Assembly: GCF_014174375.1 (NCBI RefSeq)
Contig: NZ_JABEQE010000001.1
Location: forward strand, 1 to 64,000
Direction of reading: 5' to 3'
Source: Gluconacetobacter asukensis
GTDB taxonomy: Bacteria; Pseudomonadota; Alphaproteobacteria; Acetobacterales; Acetobacteraceae
DNA length: 64,000 nt
In this document: positions 46,184 through 55,185 of the stretch, piece by piece
How positions within the stretch are numbered: the first letter of the stretch is position 1
Layout: each line of letters starts with the position of its first letter
The notes under the pieces: model-generated
The model's database searches: none
The model's input: only the letters and a program-made list of their open reading frames with translations
Told to the model about the DNA's origin: nothing
Translations under genes and position numbers: made by a program

Positions 46184-46758
46184 CCCCACCAGGACAGCCC
46201 AACGGGGACACCGGCCCGTCGATGCCCCGACGCGACCAGCCACCAACGCCGCACGCTTTCCGCGCACGGTACCCCACGCCGCACTCCGTCCCCGGCAGCA
46301 CACCCGCCCGACAGATCGCCCTTTCAAACAGCCTCCCCGACAGGCTCGCACCCCATCCCAATCCGTCAAAAAATCGCCTTGTCAGGCAGTGTTGTATCCG
46401 CATGCCCATATCGGTGGTCGCAACGGAGAAAGATAAGCAATCGCAATCGCGTCCAGCCGTCGCCAAGCATTGCGGACGTGCTATTACGCATTTCGCTCTC
46501 GCAATCAACTCTCCAGAAGAGGCAGCGCATGCGGCAGGCCGAAATTGCCGAACGCCTTATAATCCCTATCACAATCGCGCGCGCACGACAGGAGTTTGTT
46601 TCGATTCCGAATTAATGATTATAATTAACAACAATATTGATAACAATGATGCGCCCCCGGGACCGAGGGAGCGATCACACCCCTCCCGCGCACCGTCCAT
46701 GCTTTCCCGCCCCCACCGGTTTGGATAATCTGGCCACCCGTCCAGCAAAGGTCCGCGC
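46184..46758. other. Divergent spacer with AT-rich promoter region
   Basis: About 570 bases between the binding-protein gene and the P450 gene. No credible gene is seen; the part 46600-46655 is strikingly AT-rich and contains the inverted repeat TTAAT-N7-ATTAA and several AACAAT repeats. It probably holds the promoters of both genes; part of 46184-46369 could still be coding if the binding protein starts further upstream. Confidence 0.5.
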
Positions 46759-48108
46759 GTGCTCGACTCCTCCCCCCTCGTTCCACCGATGCCGCCTCTC
46801 CTGTCGGAAGGCGCCGGGGGCCTCCGCGTTCTGGCGGCGCTGCGCCGCAACGGCTATTCGGCCTTTCCGCCCCGTTGCCTGACGGAACCGGTCGTCAGCC
46901 TGCGCGCGCTCGGCCGTCCGCTGGTGCTGGCCGCCGGCCCCGAGTCCATGCAGGCCATCCTGGCGTCGGATGCCGGGCATTATCGCCGCATGCGCGTCGG
47001 CCAGCGCGTTCTCAGCCCCATCGTCGGGCGTGGCCTGCTGGTCAGCGAGGGCGATACGTGGCGGCGGCAGCGCCGTGCCATGGCCCCGGCCTTCACGCCG
47101 CGCACGGTGCCGGTGCTGGCCGGGCATATCGCCGCCTGCGCCGAACGGGGCTGCCGCGGTCTGGACACCGACCGGCCGGTCGATCTGTTTTCCGCCATGC
47201 GGCGCCTGGCGCTGGATGTCGCCGCGGTGTCCATGTTCTCGCTGGACATCGGGACGTTCGACCAGCCCCTGCGCGATTCCGTCACCCGTTTCATGACCGG
47301 CATCGGCACCCCGCGCCCGTCCGACTTCCTGCTCCCGCCCGGCACGCCCACCCTGCTGGGCTGGCGGCGCGCGCGCTTCCGCCGCCAATGGGTGGCACTG
47401 ATCGGCCAGATCATCGCCGCCCGCCGCACGCCAGGTCCGGCAGAGGCCCCCCGCGACCTGTTCGACCTGATGCAGTCGGCATTCGGCGACCAGGACGGCG
47501 GCACCACCTCCGAACTGATCGACGAAGTCGCCACCATGATCGTTGCCGGGCACGAAACGACGGCGTCGGTCCTGTTCTGGGCCTGCCTGCTGCTGGCCCA
47601 GTCCCCCCGCTGGCAGGACGAAGTGGCGCGGGAAGCGCGCGACAAGGACCTGACGCCGGATGGCGCCGCCACCTCCCTGCCCGCCCTGCACGCCACCACC
47701 GCCGTGGTGCGCGAAACGCTGCGCCTCTATCCCCCCGCCTTCATGAGCGGCCGGGAAACGGTGGGCGAGACCGAACTTTGCGGCCACACCCTGCCCGGCA
47801 ACGCGATGGTGCTGCTGCCGTTCTGGATGCTGCACCGCAATCCCGCCTTGTGGCACGCCCCCGCGCAATTCGATCCCCAGCGCTTCCTGGACCGCCCCGA
47901 TCCGCCACGCTTCACCTTCCTGCCGTTCGGCGCCGGCCCGCATGTCTGTATCGGCGCGCAACTGGCCATGACCGAGGCCGTGCTGGTGCTGGCCCGGCTG
48001 CTCCAGGATTTCGCGCTCACCCTCGCCGACCATCGGCCGGTGCTGCCGGTGGGGGTGCTGTCGACGCGGCCGGACCACGCCCCGGCCTTCCGGCTACGCC
48101 GCCGCTGA
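46759..48108 (+). CDS. Cytochrome P450
   Basis: 449 residues. The heme-binding loop is FLPFGAGPHVCIGAQLA with Cys397 as axial ligand, the I-helix oxygen motif is AGHETTAS, and the K-helix ExxR is ETLR. No membrane anchor is evident, so it is a soluble class I type needing a ferredoxin system. The subfamily resembles fatty-acid or steroid-type bacterial P450s (CYP102/CYP4-like helix pattern), but the substrate is unknown. The start is GTG at 46759 with AAAGG ten bases upstream. Confidence 0.92.
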   Translation: MLDSSPLVPPMPPLLSEGAGGLRVLAALRRNGYSAFPPRCLTEPVVSLRALGRPLVLAAGPESMQAILASDAGHYRRMRVGQRVLSPIVGRGLLVSEGDTWRRQRRAMAPAFTPRTVPVLAGHIAACAERGCRGLDTDRPVDLFSAMRRLALDVAAVSMFSLDIGTFDQPLRDSVTRFMTGIGTPRPSDFLLPPGTPTLLGWRRARFRRQWVALIGQIIAARRTPGPAEAPRDLFDLMQSAFGDQDGGTTSELIDEVATMIVAGHETTASVLFWACLLLAQSPRWQDEVAREARDKDLTPDGAATSLPALHATTAVVRETLRLYPPAFMSGRETVGETELCGHTLPGNAMVLLPFWMLHRNPALWHAPAQFDPQRFLDRPDPPRFTFLPFGAGPHVCIGAQLAMTEAVLVLARLLQDFALTLADHRPVLPVGVLSTRPDHAPAFRLRRR

Positions 48109-48135
48109 CAGCACGCCCATCCGCGCGGCCGGCAG

Positions 48136-48915
48136 TCAGCGATACACCATCCCGCCATCGATCAGGACCGACTGCCCGGTCATGTAATCGGAATCGGGGC
48201 CCGAAAGGTACGATACCAGCCCCGCCACATCGTCCGGCGTCTCCGCCCGGCCCAGGGCAATGCCGTCGACATATTTGCGGAACGTCGCGCCTTTCTCCGC
48301 CCCCGTGATCTCGGAGAACAGCCGGTCGATCTCCACCCACATATCCGTCCCCACCACACCGGGGCAGTAGGCGTTCACCGTAATGCCCTTGCTGGCATAT
48401 TCCTTCGCCGCCGCCTGGGTCAGCCCGCGCACGGCGAATTTCGTCGCCGAATAGACGCCCAGCAGCGCAAACCCGTCATGCCCCGCGATCGAGCATGCAT
48501 TGATGATCTTGCCTTTCCGGCTCGTCGCGATGAACCGGTCGGCCGCCGCCTGGATGCCCCACAGCACGCCCTGGACATTGATGCGGAAGATCCGCTCCAC
48601 ATCCTCCGGCGTCACCGACGCCAGCGCCTTGACCTGCGCGATGCCGGCATTGTTGACCATGATGTCAAAACCGCCCAGCGCCTGCGCAGCGTGGTCGACC
48701 GCCGCCCGCACCTGCTCGCGGTCGCCCACATCGGCGACAAAGATCGTGGCCTTGCGCCCGATCGCCTCGATCTCGGCGGCCACCGAGGCCAGCGCCTCGG
48801 CCTTGAGATCGACCAGCGCCACATCGGCGCCATCCCGTGCCAGGCGCAGGGCAATGCCCCGGCCAATTCCCTGGGCCCCGCCCGTGACCAGCGCGACCTT
48901 TCCTGCGATTGCCAT
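48136..48915 (-). CDS. Diacetyl/acetoin reductase-type SDR
   Basis: 259 residues. The sequence follows BudC-type meso-2,3-butanediol dehydrogenases closely: [59 protein letters not shown] and [15 protein letters not shown]. The catalytic Ser, Tyr and Lys are present. It should interconvert diacetyl, acetoin and 2,3-butanediol with NAD(H). An acetolactate synthase gene lies about 4 kb away, and the two may work in one pathway. Confidence 0.87.
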   Translation of the reverse strand: MAIAGKVALVTGGAQGIGRGIALRLARDGADVALVDLKAEALASVAAEIEAIGRKATIFVADVGDREQVRAAVDHAAQALGGFDIMVNNAGIAQVKALASVTPEDVERIFRINVQGVLWGIQAAADRFIATSRKGKIINACSIAGHDGFALLGVYSATKFAVRGLTQAAAKEYASKGITVNAYCPGVVGTDMWVEIDRLFSEITGAEKGATFRKYVDGIALGRAETPDDVAGLVSYLSGPDSDYMTGQSVLIDGGMVYR

Positions 48916-49206
48916 GCAATCATCTCCCGTTCAGCCATGCGAACCGCCGGCTACCGGGCATGAGATCGCCACAGGCCCATGCGGCGCGAAAGAGGCCGCA
49001 CCCACCCTCTCGCGCCCTCGTGACAGGCCCGCGCACCACCTGTCGCGGACCTGCGACACAGTGGCTGGTGGAGAGAACATCAGGAGCAGGATTGCGATGG
49101 CCGGACGGCGGCCACCGGAAACATCACGCCCGCCCCACAACGGTGCCGCACAGGGGCACCGTCGCGGACCGTTGGCCGTCCCTACAGGGACGCGCGCGTC
49201 GCGCCG

Positions 49207-49752
49207 TCAGTCATTGCCGCCAAAGGCCGGGCGCGTGGATTCGAACAGGAACCATGTCCGGCGCTCGGTTTCGTCGATCCAGACTTCCAGCAGGCTCGCC
49301 GTCGCCACGTCGCCGCCATCGTCGCAGATCGCATGCACCGCGCGCAGGCGGCCGGTCAGCGCCAGATTATCCTCGCGCAGTTCGGCCAGCATGTCTTCCG
49401 GGGTGACATAAAGCGCATCATTGTCCGCCACCTTGGTCAGGCGGCTGATCTCGCCGATCGAATGCAGGGTGGTGCCCCCCAGCTTGCGCGCGCGCTCGGC
49501 CAACGGATCGGTCATGGCGAAGATCTGGTCGCTCTGCTCGTCCAGCAGCACATGGAAGTCGCGGAAATGGCGGCCGCTCATATGCCAGTGGAAATTCTTG
49601 GTCTTGATATAGAGCGCGAAGACATCGGCCAGAACCGTCCGCAAACCGGCGGAAATGGTTTCGACCGCATCTTTCTTCAGGTCGGTCGGTGTCCCGAGAT
49701 AGGTGTGAACATGGGCCTCGCCGGCAGCCAGGGCCTTGGTCTTGTTCGACAT
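49207..49752 (-). CDS. dps: Dps family DNA-protecting ferritin
   Basis: 181 residues. The intersubunit ferroxidase ligands are visible: His in KTKNFHWHMSGRHF, and Asp and Glu in FRDFHVLLDEQSDQIF. It stores iron, consumes peroxide and shields DNA in stress. I chose the ATG at 49752 because GGAG is eight bases upstream; a start four codons earlier would overlap that site. The upstream 230 bases hold a Fur-like sequence on the other side of the spacer. Confidence 0.93.
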   Translation of the reverse strand: MSNKTKALAAGEAHVHTYLGTPTDLKKDAVETISAGLRTVLADVFALYIKTKNFHWHMSGRHFRDFHVLLDEQSDQIFAMTDPLAERARKLGGTTLHSIGEISRLTKVADNDALYVTPEDMLAELREDNLALTGRLRAVHAICDDGGDVATASLLEVWIDETERRTWFLFESTRPAFGGND

Positions 49753-49970
49753 TGTCTTCTCCATGAACATGACGTTCGACAGGCCATGTGGGCATCGGCC
49801 GCGATGTCGGCAACCCCGATCCCCGGCCGTCACGCAACAATCATATCCGGCATGCGCAGGCATCCCGGCTCCGGAATCCTGCGGATTTCCGCCCCCCGAC
49901 AGGTCCATCTCCTGACGGCCTGCCTTTCTCCACCGCCGCATGCCCCATACCGGCCGTGCCACCCCTTTTA

Positions 49971-50110
49971 TGTTGCAATTGATATTCATTCTTATTACTG
50001 ATCAGGAACTCACGGCGTCACGACAGTTTCCCAACCGTCGATTTCCCAACCCTCGCGCCGTGAAACCTCCCGCGGCATCGCCATCCCCCGATGGCGGTGC
50101 CGTTTTTTAT
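49971..50110 (+). ncRNA. Candidate small RNA with Fur-like box and strong terminator
   Basis: A strong intrinsic terminator reads on the plus strand: CGGCATCGCCATC (50073-50085), loop CCCC, GATGGCGGTGCCG (50090-50102), then six T. Both flanking genes (dps and the OYE gene) are on the minus strand, so no annotated gene ends here. About 75-100 bases upstream an AT-rich stretch resembles a promoter, and 49981-49999 matches the 19-base Fur consensus at 12 positions. A short iron-responsive transcript of about 100 bases is possible; this is inference. Confidence 0.4.
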
Positions 50111-50128
50111 CCGCCGTACAACCTGTCG

Positions 50129-51229
50129 TCACACCGAGAACAGATCCCGGTAGCGCGGGGGCTGGCAGCGCAGATACTGGTCCGGCGCCTTCACCCGCGC
50201 CCCCAGATGCGCCGCCGCATGCCATGGCCAGCGCGGGTCATACAGGATCGTCCGCGCCAGCCCGACCATGTCGGCATCCCCAGTGGCGACAATCGCCTCG
50301 GCCTGGTCGAAATCGGTGATCAGCCCCACCGCCACCACCGGCACATCCACCTGCTGCCGCACCGCGCGGGCCAGCGGAACCTGATAGCTGGGCGCCACCG
50401 GAATATCCTGCAACGGGCTCAACCCCGCGCTGGAAACATGCACGGCATCGCACCCGCGCTCCTTCAGGCGCTGCGCGAAGGCCACGGTCTGGTCGATCGT
50501 CCAGCCCCCCTCGACCCAGTCGGTGCCCGAAACACGGACCGAGACGGGCTTGTCGGGAAAGGCCTGGCGCACGGCATCGAACACTTCCAGCGGAAAGCGC
50601 ATCCGGTTTTCCAGCGTGCCGCCATATTCGTCGTCCCGCTGGTTGGACAGCGGCGAGAGAAACTGATGCAGCAGATAGCCATGCGCGGCATGCAACTGCA
50701 CCAGATCCAGCCCCAGCCGTGCCGCCCGCTTCGCCGATGCCGCAAAGGCCTCGCGCACCCGCCGCAACCCCTCGCGATCCAGGGCGGCCGGCGCATGCGT
50801 ATCCGGCGTAAATGCCAGCGCGGACGGCGCCACCGTCTGCCATCCGTTCGCGGCATCGGGCGCGATCTGCCGCCCGCCCTTCCACGGCACCTCGCACGAT
50901 GCCTTGCGCCCGGCATGGGAAAGCTGGATGCCGACCGGCATGTCCGACCACGCCCGGACACTGTCCAGCACGCGGCGCAGCGCCTCTTCCGTGCCGTCAT
51001 CCCACAGCCCGACATCGCTATAGGTGATGCGCCCTTCAGGCAGGACCGACGTGGCCTCGATTGTCAGCAGGCCGGCACCCGACAGCGCCAGATTGCCCAG
51101 ATGGATCAGATGCCAGTCCGTCATCCGGCCCTCGACCGCCGAATACTGGCACATCGGGGCGATGACGATGCGGTTGGCCAGCGTCAGCCCGCCAATCCCG
51201 ATCGGTTGGAACAGCCTCGATTGCGGCAT
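50129..51229 (-). CDS. Old-yellow-enzyme family NADH:flavin oxidoreductase
   Basis: 366 residues, FMN-binding TIM barrel of the YqjM/XenA class. Visible are RIVIAPMCQYSA (with the Cys typical of this class), QLSHAGRKAS, LDLVQLHAAHGYLLHQFLSPLSNQRDDEYGG given as residues about 175-205 with the His pair for the substrate carbonyl, and the C-terminal GLARTILYDPRWPWHAA. It reduces activated alkenes or nitroesters. The LysR gene ends 46 bases upstream on the same strand and may be co-transcribed. Confidence 0.9.
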   Translation of the reverse strand: MPQSRLFQPIGIGGLTLANRIVIAPMCQYSAVEGRMTDWHLIHLGNLALSGAGLLTIEATSVLPEGRITYSDVGLWDDGTEEALRRVLDSVRAWSDMPVGIQLSHAGRKASCEVPWKGGRQIAPDAANGWQTVAPSALAFTPDTHAPAALDREGLRRVREAFAASAKRAARLGLDLVQLHAAHGYLLHQFLSPLSNQRDDEYGGTLENRMRFPLEVFDAVRQAFPDKPVSVRVSGTDWVEGGWTIDQTVAFAQRLKERGCDAVHVSSAGLSPLQDIPVAPSYQVPLARAVRQQVDVPVVAVGLITDFDQAEAIVATGDADMVGLARTILYDPRWPWHAAAHLGARVKAPDQYLRCQPPRYRDLFSV

Positions 51230-51275
51230 GGATGCCCTCCTTCGATATTTCGGCGTGTTTCGGCCGTGTCTCGCC

Positions 51276-52202
51276 TTACGCGGCCCGGTAGGAAAACCCG
51301 CCGCAGCGCCTCAGATATGCGCGCAATTCGCGCAGGAACACATCCACATTCGCCCGCGCCCCCTGGCGATGAGGCCGCAGCGCATAGAAATCGATCCCCT
51401 CCCCCGAAAGCTCCGGCAGGATATGCACCAGCTTGCCGGATTTCAGATCGTCATGGACATCGCACATCAGCTTGTAGGCAATCCCCTGCCCCGACAACGC
51501 CCAGTCATGGATGACCTCGCAACTCGTCGAGGACAGGCGCGGCTGCACCGTGACCACCTCCCGGTTCTCCTCGTCGCCGAACGCCCAGCGATTGACGAGG
51601 GTCATCGACTTGCTGCGCCGCAGGCACAAGCAATCATGCGCCGCGAGGTCCTGCAGCGTCGCGGGGGCCGGATGGTGCGCCAGATAGGCCGGCGAGGCGC
51701 AGAGAATGCGCGTCGTCGAGGCCAGATGCGTCACGATGGCGGTCGGCATGTCGGGCATGCCCAGCCGTACGATCAGGTCGAGGCAGTCGCCGAATTCGTG
51801 CCGCCCCTCGCTGACCAGCGCCAGCCCGATCTTCAGCTCCGGATAGCGTTCGTTGAAGGCTTCGACGAAGGGCGCGATCAGGCGGCGCCCCAATTCCAGG
51901 GGCGCGCCGATATTCAGGCTGCCTTGCGGCATCCGCTCGGCCGACGCGATCTCGGCTTCCAGATCGGTGATGTCGGTGACGATCCGCAGCGCGCGTTCGT
52001 ACAGGATCTGCCCCGTCTCGCTCAGCTTGAACCGCCGCGTGCTCCTGTTCACCAGGCAACTGCCCAGCCGGCCCTCCAGCCTGGCCAGCCGGCGCGATAT
52101 CACGGCCGGAGAGGTCCCCATGCCGCGCGCGGCCTTCGTCATGCTCTGCGCCTCGGCCAGCATCACGAAAAACCTCAGATCGCCGACCTCATCGTAGATC
52201 AT
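51276..52202 (-). CDS. LysR-family transcriptional regulator
   Basis: 308 residues with an N-terminal winged helix-turn-helix (LRFFVMLAEAQSMTKAARGMGTSPAVISRRLARLEGRLG, about residues 9-47) and a LysR substrate-binding domain. The HTH variant resembles the LysR group of solitary regulators (e.g. DsdC/AaeR-like). It lies upstream of the OYE gene on the same strand and diverges from the lipocalin-like gene, so either could be a target. Confidence 0.9.
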   Translation of the reverse strand: MIYDEVGDLRFFVMLAEAQSMTKAARGMGTSPAVISRRLARLEGRLGSCLVNRSTRRFKLSETGQILYERALRIVTDITDLEAEIASAERMPQGSLNIGAPLELGRRLIAPFVEAFNERYPELKIGLALVSEGRHEFGDCLDLIVRLGMPDMPTAIVTHLASTTRILCASPAYLAHHPAPATLQDLAAHDCLCLRRSKSMTLVNRWAFGDEENREVVTVQPRLSSTSCEVIHDWALSGQGIAYKLMCDVHDDLKSGKLVHILPELSGEGIDFYALRPHRQGARANVDVFLRELRAYLRRCGGFSYRAA

Positions 52203-52419
52203 TTTTTCGACGGCTCCGATTTTTGTCGATTCAGCATAAATCTTTTGTCCCGTTTTTGATAGAAAAAATCACGGAAACGGCATAGACTTCCCACATCCCC
52301 ATGAATATTTATCCACAAAACGACCATGTAAACAATCAACAAAAGAACAAGTAAAATATTTACAGACGCCACACGGCTCCCCTTACTTGATTCTTGCTTC
52401 AAGAGGAACCATTCGGAAA

Positions 52420-52869
52420 ATGACGCGGGTACACGGCGAAAATTCCAGCGATCTGGCACAGCAGCTTATTGGCACATGGGAGCTTGTTTCCTACCAGGTC
52501 GAGGACAAGAAAAGCGGCGAAATGATCGAGGCCATGGGCGATTGCCCGCGCGGACGGGTCATTTTTACCGCGGATGGCTGGGTCGCCTTCAACCTGGAAG
52601 GCAGCAGCCGCCAGCCCGCCGTGACGGACTGGGACCGCGCGCAGCTCATGAAAACCCTCGTCGCCTATATCGGCCGCTACCGGATCGAGCACGATCAATG
52701 GATCACGCGCGTCGAGACGGCCTGGGCCCCCGAATGGGTGGGCACGGAACAACGGCGGACCGTCACCGTGGACGGCGCCCATGCCACCGTCATCACGCCC
52801 TGGCGCGAAATGCCCAACTGGGCCGATCGCGGTCCCTCCCGCAGCCTCATCCGCTTCCGGCGAGCATGA
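52420..52869 (+). CDS. Lipocalin-like domain protein
   Basis: 149 residues of the lipocalin-like_1/5 type: the start motif LIGTWELVSYQVEDKKSGE is the classic lipocalin-fold G-x-W signature, followed by GRVIFTADGWVAFNL and a C-terminal RTVTVDGAHATVITPW. There is no signal peptide. Members are found near catabolic or tailoring enzymes, but function is generally unknown. It diverges from the LysR regulator, with AAGAGGAA upstream of the ATG at 52420. Repeat copy 4 begins within its stop codon. Confidence 0.8.
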   Translation: MTRVHGENSSDLAQQLIGTWELVSYQVEDKKSGEMIEAMGDCPRGRVIFTADGWVAFNLEGSSRQPAVTDWDRAQLMKTLVAYIGRYRIEHDQWITRVETAWAPEWVGTEQRRTVTVDGAHATVITPWREMPNWADRGPSRSLIRFRRA

Positions 52870-53023
52870 CCGGAAATGCGCGCTGGTGGCGATCCGACGC
52901 GCGTTTCCTGCGCTCCGATGCTCACGGCCATATAGGCCGCTCCGCTTCGGTGCTCGGAAACACACGACGGCCGTGCCGCTGCGCGGCACTCTCGCTCACC
53001 AGCCCACATTTCCGGTCACGCTC
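52862..53023 (+). repeat. Dispersed structured element, copy 4 (best preserved)
   Basis: 162 bases starting in the lipocalin-like stop region. Helices: GAGC/GCTC (52862-52865, 53020-53023), TGACCGGAAATG/CATTTCCGGTCA (52867-52878, 53007-53018), GCTGGTG/CACCAGC (52882-52888, 52997-53003), GTTTCC/GGAAAC (52903-52908, 52956-52961), CCGA/TCGG (52915-52918, 52947-52950), hairpin GGCC-ATATA-GGCC (52926-52938) and hairpin GTGCCGC-TGC-GCGGCAC (52973-52989). Confidence 0.9.
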
Positions 53024-53254
53024 TGCAATTACGGGGCGTGCACATGCGCATTCCGGAGATCTGACGGCAGGAATTGCGGATTGAGCCTGCGCCGCGAATC
53101 TGTTCGGATGCCCCATCCGGACGGATTTCGCTGCGGGGAATGTCCTCACATCGTGACGGACCTGATCATGATTTGAATAGTCTCAGGCCTTTCCTCCCCT
53201 GTTCTTTCCGGACAACGATGCATGACAGGTTCAGCCCTGTCCGGAGATGATCAT
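53024..53254. other. Spacer before acetolactate synthase
   Basis: About 230 bases without a gene. It presumably contains the acetolactate synthase promoter. I see no riboswitch-like or leader-peptide-like structure with branched-chain codons, consistent with a catabolic rather than an anabolic enzyme. Confidence 0.4.
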
Positions 53255-54892
53255 ATGACAAAGGCATCCGACCTCCTCGTCGCAGCCCTTGAAAATGAGG
53301 GCGTCGATCGGATTTTCGGCATTCCCGGCGAAGAGAATCTCGATATCGTCGAATCCCTCCGCACCTCCTCGATCAAGCTGACGATCACCCGCCACGAACA
53401 GGCCGCCGCCTTCATGGCCGCGACCCATGGCCGCCTCACGGGCCGGCCGGGCGTGTGCCTCGCAACGCTCGGCCCCGGCGCGCTCAATCTCGCGACCGGC
53501 GCCGCCTACGCCCATCTGGGCGCAATGCCGATGGTGATGCTGACCGGGCAGAAGGCAATCCTCTCCGAACGCCAGGCCCGCTTCCAGATCGTCGATGTCG
53601 TGGCGACGATGCGCCCGCTGACCAAGATGGCCCGGCAGATCGTCTCCGCCCACATGATCCCCACCCTGATCCGCGACGCCTTCCGCGTGGCGGCCGAAGA
53701 ACGCCCCGGCCCGGTCCATCTCGAACTGCCCGAAGACATCGCGCGCGAGGAATGCGGCAACCCGGCGCTGATCCGCCCGCACGCGATCGACGCACCCGTC
53801 GCCAGTGACGCGGCGATCCGCATCGCGGCCGACCTGCTGCGCTCCGCCCGGCGCCCCCTGGTCATGCTGGGTGCGGCGGCATCCCGCCCGCGCCTGGCCG
53901 GCAAGCTGCATGAATTCTTCTCGCGCACGCGCCTGCCCTATTTCACGACGCAGATGGGCAAGGGCGCGGTGGGCGGATGCAGCGATCTCTATATGGGCAC
54001 GGCCGCCCTCAGCGAGCGCGATTACGTCCACGAGGCCATCGAACGCGCGGACCTGATCCTGACGATCGGCCACGACACCGCCGAAAAGCCTCCCTTCATC
54101 ATGGGCACCAACGGGCCGGACGTCGTGCATTTCGGCTACGAGCCCGCCCATGTCGAGCAGGTCTATTTCCCGCAGACCGAAATCATCGGCGATATCGGCG
54201 CCTCCCTGTCCCGCCTGGCCGACCAGGTCGAAGGCCGCCTTGCCAATGCCGACGCCCTCCTGGGCCTGCGCGACGGCATCCTCGACCATATCCTGGAAGG
54301 CTCCACCGACAATCGCTGGACACCGCAGCGCGTCGTCGCCGATATCCGCAAGGTGATGCCGCAGGACGGTATCGTGGCGCTGGATAACGGCATGTACAAG
54401 ATCTGGTTCGCGCGGAACTACCGCACCAGCGTCGCCAACACGCTCCTGCTGGACAATGCCCTGGCCACCATGGGTGCCGGCCTGCCATCGGCCATCGCGG
54501 CTGCCATCCTCTACCCCGACCGGCGCGTGCTGGCCGTCTCGGGCGATGGCGGGTTCATGATGAACAGCCAGGAAATCGAAACCGCCGTCCGCCTCAAGCT
54601 CAATCTCGTCTCCCTGATCATCGATGACGGCGCCTTCGGCATGATCCGCTGGAAACAGGCGGTCGATCATTTCCCCGATTACGGCATGACATTCGGCAAC
54701 CCCGATTTCGTCAAATATGCCGAATCCTACGGCGCCAAGGGCCATTTCGTCGAAAAGATCGAGGATTTCGAAGCAACTCTCGAACGCGCCTTCGCCGAGG
54801 GCGGCGTGCAGATCATCGCCATCCCGATCGATTATGCCGACAATATCCGCGTGCTGATCGACGAATTGAGCAAGCGCATCCCCGTCACCTGA
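53255..54892 (+). CDS. Acetolactate synthase, catabolic type
   Basis: 545 residues, TPP-dependent. The activating Glu is in TRHEQAAAFMAA, the TPP-Mg motif is GDGGFMMNSQEIETAVRLKLN given as residues about 430-450, and FGMIRWKQ follows. Length and the lack of a regulatory subunit gene next to it suggest the AlsS/BudB-like or the large-subunit-only type. It condenses two pyruvates to 2-acetolactate. A lactate dehydrogenase gene lies downstream on the same strand, giving a lactate to pyruvate to acetolactate route. An acetolactate decarboxylase is not in the window. Confidence 0.9.
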   Translation: MTKASDLLVAALENEGVDRIFGIPGEENLDIVESLRTSSIKLTITRHEQAAAFMAATHGRLTGRPGVCLATLGPGALNLATGAAYAHLGAMPMVMLTGQKAILSERQARFQIVDVVATMRPLTKMARQIVSAHMIPTLIRDAFRVAAEERPGPVHLELPEDIAREECGNPALIRPHAIDAPVASDAAIRIAADLLRSARRPLVMLGAAASRPRLAGKLHEFFSRTRLPYFTTQMGKGAVGGCSDLYMGTAALSERDYVHEAIERADLILTIGHDTAEKPPFIMGTNGPDVVHFGYEPAHVEQVYFPQTEIIGDIGASLSRLADQVEGRLANADALLGLRDGILDHILEGSTDNRWTPQRVVADIRKVMPQDGIVALDNGMYKIWFARNYRTSVANTLLLDNALATMGAGLPSAIAAAILYPDRRVLAVSGDGGFMMNSQEIETAVRLKLNLVSLIIDDGAFGMIRWKQAVDHFPDYGMTFGNPDFVKYAESYGAKGHFVEKIEDFEATLERAFAEGGVQIIAIPIDYADNIRVLIDELSKRIPVT

Positions 54893-55185
54893 AGCGCCCC
54901 CGACCGGGCGCCCGCTTCATGGCGAAGACGGCGCCCGCTCACAACGAAAACGCCCAGACCGCACCCTTGTCCCGCGTCCCCGTGCGGACCACCCCCGAAC
55001 GGGCAGAAATCCGGCGCGCCCTTCATGCACAGGGCGATAAGACGATATCCGAACCCCATCGGCCGCCCGGCGTTCACCCTGCCGGGGCTAACGCCGTCCG
55101 GCCACTTTACGTCGTCCGGCGCCAATCCCCCCTCATGCCGATTTTCCGGCCCGGTTTCACGCCTGATCTCGCCGCAAGGAGTGCC
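54893..55185. other. Spacer between acetolactate synthase and lactate dehydrogenase genes
   Basis: 293 bases. An open frame extends upstream of the lactate dehydrogenase from 54919, but it has no ribosome-binding site and the residues are not like the enzyme N-terminus, so I treat it as non-coding. No terminator is obvious. Confidence 0.4.

Noticed and set aside
52695-53009. Minus-strand frames through the structured repeat beginning MWAGERER, also at 14798-15067 and 42833-43060
   Set aside because: The apparent protein similarity between copies comes from the repeat itself. The substitutions follow base pairing rather than codon positions, so these are not genes.
53024-53254. Possible branched-chain amino acid attenuator before acetolactate synthase
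   Set aside because: No leader peptide with Leu/Val/Ile codons and no alternative hairpins could be found.
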